NCBI GenBank assembly: GCA_022843705.1 | Contig: JALHND010000014.1 | Location: forward strand, 1 to 40,492 | Direction of reading: 5' to 3' | Source: Burkholderiales bacterium | Lineage (GTDB): Bacteria > Pseudomonadota > Gammaproteobacteria > Burkholderiales > SG8-41 | Length of the DNA stretch: 40,492 bases | Shown: positions 12,303 to 20,700 of the stretch, piece by piece | Layout: every line of letters begins with the position of its first letter | Numbering within the stretch: position 1 is the first letter of the stretch | The notes under the pieces: model-generated | Databases searched by the model: none | Told to the model about the DNA's origin: nothing | The model's input: only the letters and a program-made list of their open reading frames with translations | Program-made: the position numbers and the translations under genes

Positions 12303-12536
12303 ATGACTTATGCCGTGCAACGCACCCGTGTCCCGGTTACCGTCGATGAGGAGAAATGCATCGCGCACAAGGGATGCACCGTCTGTGTCGATGTCTGCCC
12401 GCTCGACCTGTTGGCGATCGACATGCTGAAGGGCAAGGCCTACATGAAATACGACGAATGCTGGTACTGCATGCCCTGCGAGAAGGACTGCCCGACAGGC
12501 GCGGTGCACGTCGACATTCCCTACCTTCTGCGCTGA
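12303..12536 (+). CDS. AprB-like 2[4Fe-4S] ferredoxin subunit
   Basis: This 77-residue protein has two cysteine sets for [4Fe-4S] clusters: Cys19-x5-Cys25-x2-Cys28-x3-Cys32-Pro and Cys53-x2-Cys56-x2-Cys59-x3-Cys63-Pro. The widened first motif and the DECWYCMPCEKDCP segment resemble AprB, the electron-transfer subunit of APS reductase. The long C-terminal tail by which AprB wraps around AprA is absent. It lies 11 bases after the flavoprotein gene and almost certainly acts as its electron partner. A generic ferredoxin is the alternative. Confidence 0.88.
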   Translation: MTYAVQRTRVPVTVDEEKCIAHKGCTVCVDVCPLDLLAIDMLKGKAYMKYDECWYCMPCEKDCPTGAVHVDIPYLLR

Positions 12537-12549
12537 AGCGAGGCGAGCC

Positions 12550-13521
12550 ATGACTTCCATGCAAACCGCAGATGCCGCGCCCGGCGACCTGATCGCGCGC
12601 CTGGGTGATGCCGACGCCGAAGTGCGCCGCATTGCCGTGATGGAGCTGCCGTACTGCGATGAAGACGACATTCTGCCGCTGCTGCTGAAGGCGCTGGCGG
12701 ACGGCGATGCGCTGGTGCGTGCCGAAGCGGCAAAGGCAGTCGAGGGATTCGAGGAGCCCGAGGTGGTGACCGCGCTGATTGGCCTGCTGCATGACCCGGT
12801 GGAGGAGACGCGCCGCGCTGCCGCTGAAACCCTGTCTGAATTGAAGGACAGCAGCAACGGCGGCATTTTGCTGAAAGCGGCCGGTGATGCCGATCCGTTC
12901 GTGCTGGCGGCGGTGTTTCGCGCGCTGCGGCCCTTGCGTGTGCCCGACAGCCTGGCGCCGGCGCTGGCCAGCCTGGACCATCCGTCGCCGCAGGTGCGGC
13001 GTGAAGCCACCGGCGTGCTCGGTTACCTGAAACATGCCGGATCCCTCGGGCCGCTGACCCGGGTCGCGATGAATGATCCCGATCCGGAGGTGCGGCGCAT
13101 CGCCGTGGGGGCCCTGGGTTTTGCCACGGATGTCGAAGTCCTGCCGGCGCTGACCCATGCGCTGAGCGATACCTCGTGGCAGGTGCGGGAAGAGGCTGCC
13201 GGCACCCTGGGAAAACTCAAGCTTTCAGGCGCGGTGGATCACCTGATCACGGTGATGGCTGACCGTTACTGGCAGGTCAGGGTGCGCGCGGCGCGCAGCC
13301 TGGGACGGCTGAAGGCCGTTTCGGCCCTGGAGGTGTTGAGTGCCGCTCTGAAACACGAAATCAGCAACCTGCGCAAGGAAGCCGCGATTGCGCTGGGCGA
13401 GATCGGAGATCCGAGGGCGATTCCGCTGCTCGAGGATGCGCTGAAGGATCCAGATCCCGATGTGCGCAAGCTGGCGCAGCTCGCGCTGAAGCAGATCCAG
13501 ATCAGCAACCAGCAGCGCTGA
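12550..13521 (+). CDS. HEAT-repeat protein (PBS lyase-like)
   Basis: This 323-residue protein is built almost entirely from about ten HEAT-like repeats of roughly 31 residues. The pattern recurs as D-x-(D/N)-P-x-V-R-x-x-A-x-x-x-L-G-x-L, for example DPDPEVRRIAVGALGF and DRYWQVRVRAARSLGRLK. Such superhelical proteins, including the phycobilin-lyase CpcE group, bind other proteins; no catalytic motif is visible. Its place between two iron-sulfur genes suggests a scaffold or maturation factor for the AprAB-like complex. That is inference from position only. The ATG at 12550 is 13 bases after the previous stop. Confidence 0.88.
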   Translation: MTSMQTADAAPGDLIARLGDADAEVRRIAVMELPYCDEDDILPLLLKALADGDALVRAEAAKAVEGFEEPEVVTALIGLLHDPVEETRRAAAETLSELKDSSNGGILLKAAGDADPFVLAAVFRALRPLRVPDSLAPALASLDHPSPQVRREATGVLGYLKHAGSLGPLTRVAMNDPDPEVRRIAVGALGFATDVEVLPALTHALSDTSWQVREEAAGTLGKLKLSGAVDHLITVMADRYWQVRVRAARSLGRLKAVSALEVLSAALKHEISNLRKEAAIALGEIGDPRAIPLLEDALKDPDPDVRKLAQLALKQIQISNQQR

Positions 13522-13530
13522 GGAGTGGCC

Positions 13531-13857
13531 ATGGCTTACGTCGTCACCGAACCCTGCGTCAACTGCCGCTACACGGATTGCGTGGAAGTCTGTCCGGTCG
13601 ACTGCTTTCACCAGGGGCCGAATTTCCTGGTGATCAATCCGGAAGGCTGCATCGACTGCACGCTGTGCGTCGACGAATGCCCGGTCAATGCGATCTGCGA
13701 GGCATCCGAGGTGCCGCCGGGACAGGAACATTTCATCGAGCTGAACGCCCGTTATGCGGCGGTGTGGCCGGTGATCACCGACCGGACGGAGCCGCTGCCG
13801 ACGGCGGAGGCCTGGGCCGGCGTGAGCGGCAAGGTTGCCGAATTGAGGGAAGCGTAG
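13531..13857 (+). CDS. fdxA: seven-iron ferredoxin (FdxA type)
   Basis: This 108-residue [3Fe-4S][4Fe-4S] ferredoxin is very like Azotobacter FdI. Allowing for the initiator Met, the cysteines fall at the same positions: 9, 17 and 50 for the 3Fe cluster, and 21, 40, 43 and 46 for the 4Fe cluster. Cys12 and Cys25 are extra. The tail [19 protein letters not shown] is also typical. It is a low-potential cytoplasmic electron carrier. ATG 13531 has AGGAG five bases upstream, so the earlier in-frame GTG at 13525, which overlaps that site, is rejected. Placement inside the AprA-like operon suggests a dedicated redox partner. Confidence 0.95.
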   Translation: MAYVVTEPCVNCRYTDCVEVCPVDCFHQGPNFLVINPEGCIDCTLCVDECPVNAICEASEVPPGQEHFIELNARYAAVWPVITDRTEPLPTAEAWAGVSGKVAELREA

Positions 13858-13954
13858 GACATGACGCGGAAACACAGAACACGCGTCGCCGGAGGAGGCA
13901 TGCAGGGTGCAGTCGGTTTTGCCTGATCGTCAATCTAATTTCCGGGGAGCAGCC

Positions 13955-15418
13955 ATGAGCGGAATCAAAGCGGATGCAGGGGCAGTCAAAACGGTTTTCG
14001 GGGGCATTTGCAGGACTTTGGGCATGGCCTTGCCGGTGTTGTGCCTTGTTGCGGGCGTGGCGCAGGCGCAGACCACGATCAAGATCGGAATAGGCACCCA
14101 GAACACGACAACCAACACGGTGACCGGCGGAATCGTCATCAAGGAGCTCAAACTTTTCGAGAAACACCTGCCGAAAACGGGTAAATACGCCGGCGTCAAA
14201 TACGAGTTCGACTGGCAGAACGCAACCTCGGGCCCGCCCATCACCAACGGCATGATGGCGGACAAGATCCACATCGGCATGATGGGCGACTACCCGCTGC
14301 TGGTGGCCGGTGCCACCGGGCAGGCGACAAAAAACGAGACCCAGCTGGTGGCGATCATCGCCTACAACCAGTTCGGTGCCGGCAACGGTGTCGTGGTGCA
14401 CAAGGACTCGCCGTATTTCGAGCTGTCCGACCTCAAGGGCAAGCTGGTGTCGGTGCCGTTTGGTTCCGCCGCGCACGGCATGATGCTCCAGGCCATGCAG
14501 GCACGCGGATGGCCGGAGAACTTCTGGAATCTGGTCAGCCAGTCCCCCGAGGTCGGCACCACCAACCTGCAGGAGAAGCGCATCGACGGCCATGGCGATT
14601 TTGTGCCATTCGCCGAACTGCTGCCGTTCCGCGGATTCGCGCGCAAGATCTTCGACGGCGCCGAGACCAAGATCCCGACCTTCCACGGCGTGGTCATCCG
14701 CAAGGATTTTGGCGAAAAATACCCCGAAATCGTGGTCGCCTACATCAAGGCCCTGATGGAAGCCAACGACTGGGTGCGCAAGAACCCGAAGCTGGCCATG
14801 GAAAAAATCGAGGAGTGGACCAAGATCGAGAAGGAAGTCGCCTACATGTTCCTCGGGCCCAGCGGAGCACACACCCTGGATCCGACCATCAAGCCGAAAT
14901 GGGTGGAAACGATCGGCATTGTCCACGGCGTATTGCAGAAAATGGGCCGGGTCAAGGAGTTCGATGCACAGGCCTGGGTCAACGAAAGCTACCTGCGCCA
15001 GGCCTTCAAGGAGCTGAAACTCGACTATGACAAGCAGAAAGCGTCGTTCTCGGGATACGAAATCACCGGCAAAGACGCGCTTTGCAACGCGCCGATCAGG
15101 CAGCCGCGTGAAGCAGGGCAGGTCTGGCTGGCTGGCGGTGACATCATCCCTTTCAGCTCCACGGTATGCACGCTGTCCGGCGTCAGGAAGTACGAAGCGG
15201 AAGGCAGGAAAATCGGCGTTGTGTATGTCTTTGACCGTTCGTTGGGGATCAAGATGTTCGCCGACAAGGCCTTTTATGCGCTGAATGCCGGCGATCCGAA
15301 GAAACCGCAGATCGTGCCTTTCCTGCTGAAGAAGGATGCCGAGGCGCATGTTGCCAAGAGCGGCGGAAAGCTTGCGAGCTATACCGAAGCGCTCGCGGCA
15401 GCACCGGTTGTGAAGTGA
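13955..15418 (+). CDS. NitT/TauT-type ABC substrate-binding protein with NosL-like C-terminal domain
   Basis: This 487-residue protein has a signal peptide (hydrophobic core about 22-36, likely cleavage after Ala38 in AQA). Residues about 40-330 form a periplasmic binding domain of the SsuA/NrtA/TauA class, with GPPITNGMMADKIHIGMMGD and the SDLKGKLVSVPFGS hinge region. It is about 150 residues longer than usual. The extra part (about 377-475) resembles NosL, the copper-binding nitrous oxide reductase accessory protein; it includes GVVYVFDRS, MFADKAFYAL and KKDAEAHVAKSGGKLASY. NosL's N-terminal Cys-Gly-Met copper site is not visible. ATG 13955 follows GGGGAG. The solute is unknown. Confidence 0.88.
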   Translation: MSGIKADAGAVKTVFGGICRTLGMALPVLCLVAGVAQAQTTIKIGIGTQNTTTNTVTGGIVIKELKLFEKHLPKTGKYAGVKYEFDWQNATSGPPITNGMMADKIHIGMMGDYPLLVAGATGQATKNETQLVAIIAYNQFGAGNGVVVHKDSPYFELSDLKGKLVSVPFGSAAHGMMLQAMQARGWPENFWNLVSQSPEVGTTNLQEKRIDGHGDFVPFAELLPFRGFARKIFDGAETKIPTFHGVVIRKDFGEKYPEIVVAYIKALMEANDWVRKNPKLAMEKIEEWTKIEKEVAYMFLGPSGAHTLDPTIKPKWVETIGIVHGVLQKMGRVKEFDAQAWVNESYLRQAFKELKLDYDKQKASFSGYEITGKDALCNAPIRQPREAGQVWLAGGDIIPFSSTVCTLSGVRKYEAEGRKIGVVYVFDRSLGIKMFADKAFYALNAGDPKKPQIVPFLLKKDAEAHVAKSGGKLASYTEALAAAPVVK

Positions 15419-15426
15419 GGCTGTAA

Positions 15427-16347
15427 ATGAGTACGGTACAGGCTTTGCGCAGGGAAGAGCCCGCTGCTGAAAGCCGGGATGGCGTCCAGGCCGTCGCGGT
15501 GAAAGCGGCAGCCCCTGTACCCGAAGTGCGCCTGCAGATCGTGCACCCTGCCTTGCGCTGGGTGCACGACAACGGGGTGAGCATGATCCTTTGGGCAATC
15601 TCGATCGCAATCCTGCTCGGAGTTTGGTACCTCGGCACCCGCTACAAGGTGGAGCTTTATATCCGCTTCACCAACGTGCCCACACCGCTAGAAGTGTTCC
15701 GGAAAATTGCCGAAGTCAACGAATCCGGAAGGTTTCTCTACCACATCGGCATCAGCGTGCGCCGCATCCTGATCGGTTTCTGCATTGCGGTTGTTCTCGG
15801 CTCTGCCCTCGGACTGCTGATCGGCCGCTACCGTGTCGCGCGTGATCTGCTGTTTCCGATCTGCGAGGTATTGCGCCCGATACCGGCGATTGCATGGGTG
15901 CCGATGGCAATCATGCTGTGGCCGACCAACGAGGTCAGCATCGTGTTCATCACCTTCCTCGGATCGTTTTTTCCGATACTGCTCAATACGGTCCATGGCG
16001 TGCATTCGATCGATCCGGTGCTGATCCGCGCCGCACGTTGCCTCGGTGCCAACGAGTTCCGGCTGTTTACCAACGTCATTCTGCCCGGTGCAATGCCGCA
16101 CATGTTCACCGGATTTTCGGTGGGGATGGGGGTTGCCTGGGTATCGCTGATCGCGGCCGAAATGATTTCCGGGCAATTCGGCGTCGGCTATTTCACCTGG
16201 GAGGCCTACTCGCTGGTGAGCTACGCTGAAATCGGACTCGGCATGATCACCATCGGCGTGCTCGGGCTGGTATGCAGCGGAGTCATCCAGGTCGTCGGCC
16301 GGATGCTGATGCCCTGGTCATCTTACGGCGGCGGAGGCAAGAAATGA
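15427..16347 (+). CDS. ABC transporter permease, NitT/TauT (SsuC-like) family
   Basis: This 306-residue inner-membrane permease has a long Ala/Glu-rich cytoplasmic N-terminus (about 1-48). About six membrane helices follow, starting at residue 52 (SMILWAISIAILLGVWYLG). The cytoplasmic coupling loop with the EAA motif is clear at about 200-220 (RAARCLGANEFRLFTNVILPG). VLRPIPAIAWVPMAIMLW is typical of SsuC/TauC/NrtB permeases. It starts 8 bases after the binding-protein gene and overlaps the ATPase gene by four bases (ATGA), so the three form one importer. Confidence 0.94.
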   Translation: MSTVQALRREEPAAESRDGVQAVAVKAAAPVPEVRLQIVHPALRWVHDNGVSMILWAISIAILLGVWYLGTRYKVELYIRFTNVPTPLEVFRKIAEVNESGRFLYHIGISVRRILIGFCIAVVLGSALGLLIGRYRVARDLLFPICEVLRPIPAIAWVPMAIMLWPTNEVSIVFITFLGSFFPILLNTVHGVHSIDPVLIRAARCLGANEFRLFTNVILPGAMPHMFTGFSVGMGVAWVSLIAAEMISGQFGVGYFTWEAYSLVSYAEIGLGMITIGVLGLVCSGVIQVVGRMLMPWSSYGGGGKK

Positions 16348-17204
16348 GCGAACAATTGAGGGGTGCAATCAGCATCAGCGATCTGGGTGTCATCTTCAAT
16401 TCGGGAGGCAACACACTGCAGGCAGTAAGTTCCGCAACCATGGACGTCAAGCCCGGGGAATTCGTTTCGCTGATCGGCCCATCGGGCTGCGGAAAGTCGA
16501 CGCTGCTCAATATTGTCGCGGGTTTCGTCAACCCGACCTCGGGCAACGCGCTGGTTGATGGCGCCGCCATCAAGGGGCCGGGATCGGACCGCGGCGTGGT
16601 ATTCCAGCAATACTCGCTGTTTCCGTGGCTGTCGGTGCGCAGGAATGTCGAATTCGGCCTGAAGATGAAAGGCATACCCGCGGCGCAAAGGGTGCCGCAG
16701 GCGCGCACGCTGCTGGGCCTCGCGGGTTTGCTGGCCTTTGAAAACCACTACCCGGACCAGCTTTCGGGCGGCATGAAGCAGCGGGTCGGCATCGTGCGCG
16801 CGCTGGCCACCAGCCCGCAGGTGCTGCTGATGGACGAGCCTTTCGGTGCGCTGGACGCGCAGACCCGGGTGGTGATGCAGGAAATCCTCACCAACATGTG
16901 GCAGCAGTTCCGCATCTCGGTGCTGTTCGTCACCCACGACATCGAAGAATCGATTTTCCTGTCGGACAAGATCTATGTCATGACGGCACGGCCGGGCCGC
17001 ATCAAGGCCGAAATCACGGTGCCGCTGCCGCGCCCGCGCAAGCCGGAGATGACCTACACACCGGAGTTCATCGGGCTGGTGCAGCAGCTGAAGGCGCTGA
17101 TTCGCGAAGAGTCGCTGGCTGCGATGGGATCGGAGCTGAAGGACGGCGGCCTGTCGGGTTTCGGCATGGAAGTCGGCCCGCAGGGCGTGGAGAAGGTTGT
17201 CTGA
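16344..17204 (+). CDS. ABC transporter ATP-binding protein, NitT/TauT (SsuB-like) family
   Basis: This 286-residue ATPase powers the importer. It has Walker A GPSGCGKST, the Q-loop in VVFQQYSLFPW, the signature LSGGMKQR, Walker B VLLMDEPFGALD and the switch histidine in FVTHDIEES. The C-terminal 45 or so residues run past the core domain without a recognisable regulatory domain. The ATG is fixed by the ATGA overlap with the permease stop and by the family N-terminus. Confidence 0.95.
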   Translation: MSEQLRGAISISDLGVIFNSGGNTLQAVSSATMDVKPGEFVSLIGPSGCGKSTLLNIVAGFVNPTSGNALVDGAAIKGPGSDRGVVFQQYSLFPWLSVRRNVEFGLKMKGIPAAQRVPQARTLLGLAGLLAFENHYPDQLSGGMKQRVGIVRALATSPQVLLMDEPFGALDAQTRVVMQEILTNMWQQFRISVLFVTHDIEESIFLSDKIYVMTARPGRIKAEITVPLPRPRKPEMTYTPEFIGLVQQLKALIREESLAAMGSELKDGGLSGFGMEVGPQGVEKVV

Positions 17205-17205
17205 A

Positions 17206-17520
17206 ATGAGAAAGGACATGCCGGAACCGCCGCACGCCCTGGAGGTCTGCAACCATCACGCCACCGGCATGCTTGAAATCGCCTGGTCCGATGGTGTCAC
17301 GGGCATCCTCGCCCACCGGGTGCTGCGCGAATCCTGCCGCTGCGCCCATTGCACGGCGGAGATGCGCAGGGGGCGGCCGGTCCGCGCCGGGGACGGCACA
17401 CGCATCGTCAGTATCGAGGCGCTGGGAGGGAGCATGCTGCAGCTGGTCTTCAACGACGGCCACCAGCGCGGGATTTATCCCCTGGCTTATCTGCGCTCGT
17501 TGGCGGCGCCTGGCAATTGA
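17206..17520 (+). CDS. DUF971 (GBBH-like N-terminal domain) protein
   Basis: This 104-residue protein has the DUF971 fold, also found as the N-terminal domain of gamma-butyrobetaine hydroxylase. Cys44-x-Cys46-x2-Cys49 with a later histidine (NDGHQRGIYP) matches the zinc site of that domain. Stand-alone copies sit near iron-sulfur and ApbC/Mrp genes in many bacteria, and their role is unclear. It starts one base after the ATPase stop and is probably the last gene of the operon. It could help assemble the complex or bind an oxidised ligand, but nothing in the sequence decides. Confidence 0.88.
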   Translation: MRKDMPEPPHALEVCNHHATGMLEIAWSDGVTGILAHRVLRESCRCAHCTAEMRRGRPVRAGDGTRIVSIEALGGSMLQLVFNDGHQRGIYPLAYLRSLAAPGN

Positions 17521-17545
17521 GCCGGTGATGGGGGCGGAGCAGGCG

Positions 17546-17680
17546 TCAGCAGGAGAAGCTGTTGGCGAATCCCAGCAGCAGCTCCGCGCTGAAGTAGCCG
17601 CGGAACGCCGCGTAACTCAGCGATGCCGCGAGTACGGACAAAAGTATCCAGACCAGCATTTTGCGTTGGTTTGTGCTCAT
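17546..17680 (-). CDS. small single-span membrane protein, 44 residues
   Basis: A complete small gene runs from ATG 17678-17680 to TGA 17546-17548. The product begins MSTNQRKMLVWILL, has one hydrophobic span at about 8-25, and ends SAELLLGFANSFSC. From memory, similar 40-50-residue proteins with a short basic start, one span, and an ending close to 'LL-FAN-F-C' are common in beta- and gammaproteobacteria, which supports a real gene. The function is unknown. It is convergent with the DUF971 gene and divergent from the large flavoprotein gene. Its ribosome site is weak. Confidence 0.65.
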   Translation of the reverse strand: MSTNQRKMLVWILLSVLAASLSYAAFRGYFSAELLLGFANSFSC

Positions 17681-17794
17681 TGGATTGAGGGCAGGCCGCC
17701 GCTGTCACTGGCATTATTGCACGCCGCATGCGCGGGAAAAGCGTGCGCGCGATAGTGCCGGAAAAGCTAAGCAAATAACCACTGGATTCATGCG

Positions 17795-20700
17795 ATGGAC
17801 ACCCCGGTTGATATAATTTCCGCTTTGCCCAATTCCCGGAAAACCTTGAATCAAACCACGGATATTTTCCTCCGCGCCGGCTTTTCCTTCGCGGACCTGT
17901 ATACACGCGACGGTCTGCTGCGGCTGGACCAGGCGTTCATCGACGGTCTTGCGGAGGCGGACGCGGCGCTGCATGCGCAGCTGCTGGCGGCGCGCCGGGC
18001 GGCAAACCCGCTTGAGGCCAAGGCGGAGTCGGAGCTGCTGCTGGCGCTGGCCCCGCATCTGGATGACTTCATCGCCCGGTTCTTCGGCATCGAGGCCGAA
18101 GTCCGCGCGCTGTCGTCACGCCACCAGGAACTGGCGCCCCTCTACCGGGTCAAGCGCCTGTTCGTGCAGCGCAAGGCCATGCACAAATACAAGTCCGAAG
18201 CAGCCGCGGCAATGGACGGGGATGCGGTGGGTGCAAAACTGGCCGCGCTGTTCGGCGAGGACCTGACCGAACTCGCCTTTGCCCGCCACGTCGAGCTGTG
18301 GCAACAGGACGAACAGGCGCATGCCGGGGCGCTGGACCTGGCGCTGCAGTACGCCGCCTGGGCCGCGCATACCGGAGCCGGCCGTGCCCGACACCATGCC
18401 GGTGTGCTGTTCAAGGCCCCGCACAAGCTTGATGTGCAGAACCTGGTGCCGGTACAGACCGATGCCGGCAGGGGTTACACCGAACACCGCTTCGACGTGT
18501 CGAAGCTGCGGCTGCGCGAGGGGTTCAGGCTGACCGATCGCGGCACCGACCTTGCCGGCGCGCTTGACGAAGCCAATTACTGCATCTGGTGCCACGAGCA
18601 GGGCAAGGATTCCTGTTCCAAGGGCCTGCGGGAGAAGGGGGCCAGCGGCCGCGGTGCGGCATCCTTCAAAAAATCGCCTTTCGGCATCACGCTGGCCGGC
18701 TGTCCGCTGGAAGAGAAAATTTCAGAGTTCCACAAGGCCAAGACTGAAGGGCTGGTGATCGGCGCGCTGGCGATCATCGCCGTCGACAACCCGATGGTCG
18801 CGGCAACCGGACACCGCATCTGCAACGACTGCATGAAGGCCTGCATCTACCAGAAGCAGGAGCCGGTCAACATTCCGCAGGCGGAGACGCGGACGCTGAA
18901 GGATGTGCTAGAACTGCCCTGGGGCTTCGAGATCTACAGCCTGCTGACACGCTGGAATCCGCTGAACCTGCGCAATCCGCTGCCGAAAGCGCCGACCGGA
19001 AAACGCGTGCTGGTGGTGGGCATGGGGCCGGCGGGGTTCTCGCTGTCGCATTTCCTGATGAATGACGGTCACACGGTGGTCGGCATCGACGGCCTGAAAA
19101 TCGAACCCTTGCCGCCGGAGCTGTCGGGTGTCGATGCGGCAGGCGGGCGGGTGCCGTTCAAGCCGGTCAGGGATGTGCATGAATTGTATGAGTCGCTCGA
19201 CGAACGGGCGATGGCCGGCTTCGGCGGTGTCGCCGAATACGGCATCACCGTGCGCTGGGACAAGAATTTCCTGAAAATCATCCGCCTGCTGCTCGAGCGC
19301 CGTGCGCAGTTTGCGCTGTTCGGCGGCGTGCGTTTCGGCGGCACGGTCACCGCGGAAGACGCTTTCGCACTGGGCTTCGACCACGTCGCACTGGCGATTG
19401 GTGCCGGCCGCCCGACGGTGCTGGACATGCCCAACGGGCTGGCCCGTGGCGTGCGCACCGCATCGGACTTCCTGATGGCGCTGCAGCTGACCGGCGCGGC
19501 GAAGGCCGACTCGATTGCCAACATGCAGCTGCGGCTGCCGGTGGTGGTTATCGGCGGCGGCCTTACCGCGATCGACACCGCCACCGAATCGCTGGCCTAC
19601 TATCCGTTGCAGGTCGAAAAATTCCTGCTCCGCCACGAAACCCTGGTCCGGGAGCGGGGCGAGGAAGCCGTGCAGAAGGCATGGAGTGGGGAGGAGCGCA
19701 AAATCGCCTGCGAATTCATCGCCCATGCGCAGGCGATCCGCGCCGAGCGCGCCGCGGCGGCGCAGGAGGGGCGCGAACCGCGCATCCTGCAACTGCTGCA
19801 GTCCTGGGGCGGCGCCACGCTGGCCTATCGCAAGCGGATGGTCGACAGCCCGTCCTACACGCTGAACCACGAGGAAGTGCACAAGGCGCTGGAGGAAGGC
19901 ATCACCTTCGCCGAATGCCTGACGCCGCTGGCCATCGAGACCGACCAGTACGGCCATGCCAGCGCGCTGAAGCTTGCCGTGCAGGCGAAGGGTGAGGACG
20001 GCAGCTGGCAGGATGCGGGGCAGGTGACGCTGCCGGCGCGGGCGATCCTGATTGCCGCCGGCACCCAGCCCAATACCGTGCTGGCACGGGAAGATGCGGA
20101 CACTTTTGTGCTTGACGGCCGCTATTTCCGTGCCGTCGATGCCGACGGCCATCCGGTGGCGGCGGAGAAATCGATTTCCAAGCCGGAAACGGTCAACGTG
20201 CTGCTGGCGAAACGCGCCGACGGCCGCTGCATCAGCTATTTCGGCGACGTGCATCCCTCGTTCTTCGGCAACGTGGTCAAGGCCATCGGCAGTGCCAAGC
20301 AGGGTTACCCGGTGGTCAGCAGCGTGCTTGGCCGGATCAGCCCTGCGGCCGCAGTCGATGACATGGTTTTCCTCGGCGCGCTGCAGCGCGAGCTGCGGGC
20401 CACGGTGCATGAAGTGAAGCGGCTGACGCCGACCATCGTCGAGGTGATCCTGCATGCGCCGCTGGCGGCGCGGCGTTTCCGGCCCGGACAGTTCTACCGG
20501 CTGCAGAATTTCGAGTCGCGCGCGCCGCAGAGTTGCGGCAGCACCCTGGCGATGGAGGGCCTGGCGCTGACCGGCGCATGGACCGATCCCGGGCGCGGCC
20601 TGCTGTCGACCATCGTGCTCGAGATGGGCGGTTCCAGTGACCTTTGCGCCGAGCTGAAGCCCGGCGAACCGGTGATCCTGATGGGCCCCACCGGAGCACC

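Noticed and set aside
10480-12303. 607-codon minus-strand frame opposite the AprA-like gene
   Set aside because: It lies antisense to a gene with clear FAD motifs and shows no recognisable protein features.
10528-12536. Canonical dissimilatory APS reductase (aprBA)
   Set aside because: The flavoprotein is shorter than AprA, the ferredoxin lacks the AprB tail, the gene order is reversed relative to aprBA, and no sat or membrane partner genes are present.
13861-13926. 21-codon open frame between the ferredoxin and binding-protein genes (possible leader peptide)
   Set aside because: No properly spaced ribosome site and no attenuator hairpin is seen, so coding cannot be supported.
13775-15610. 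611-codon minus-strand frame opposite the binding-protein gene
   Set aside because: It is antisense to a gene with signal peptide and family motifs; no domain is visible in it.
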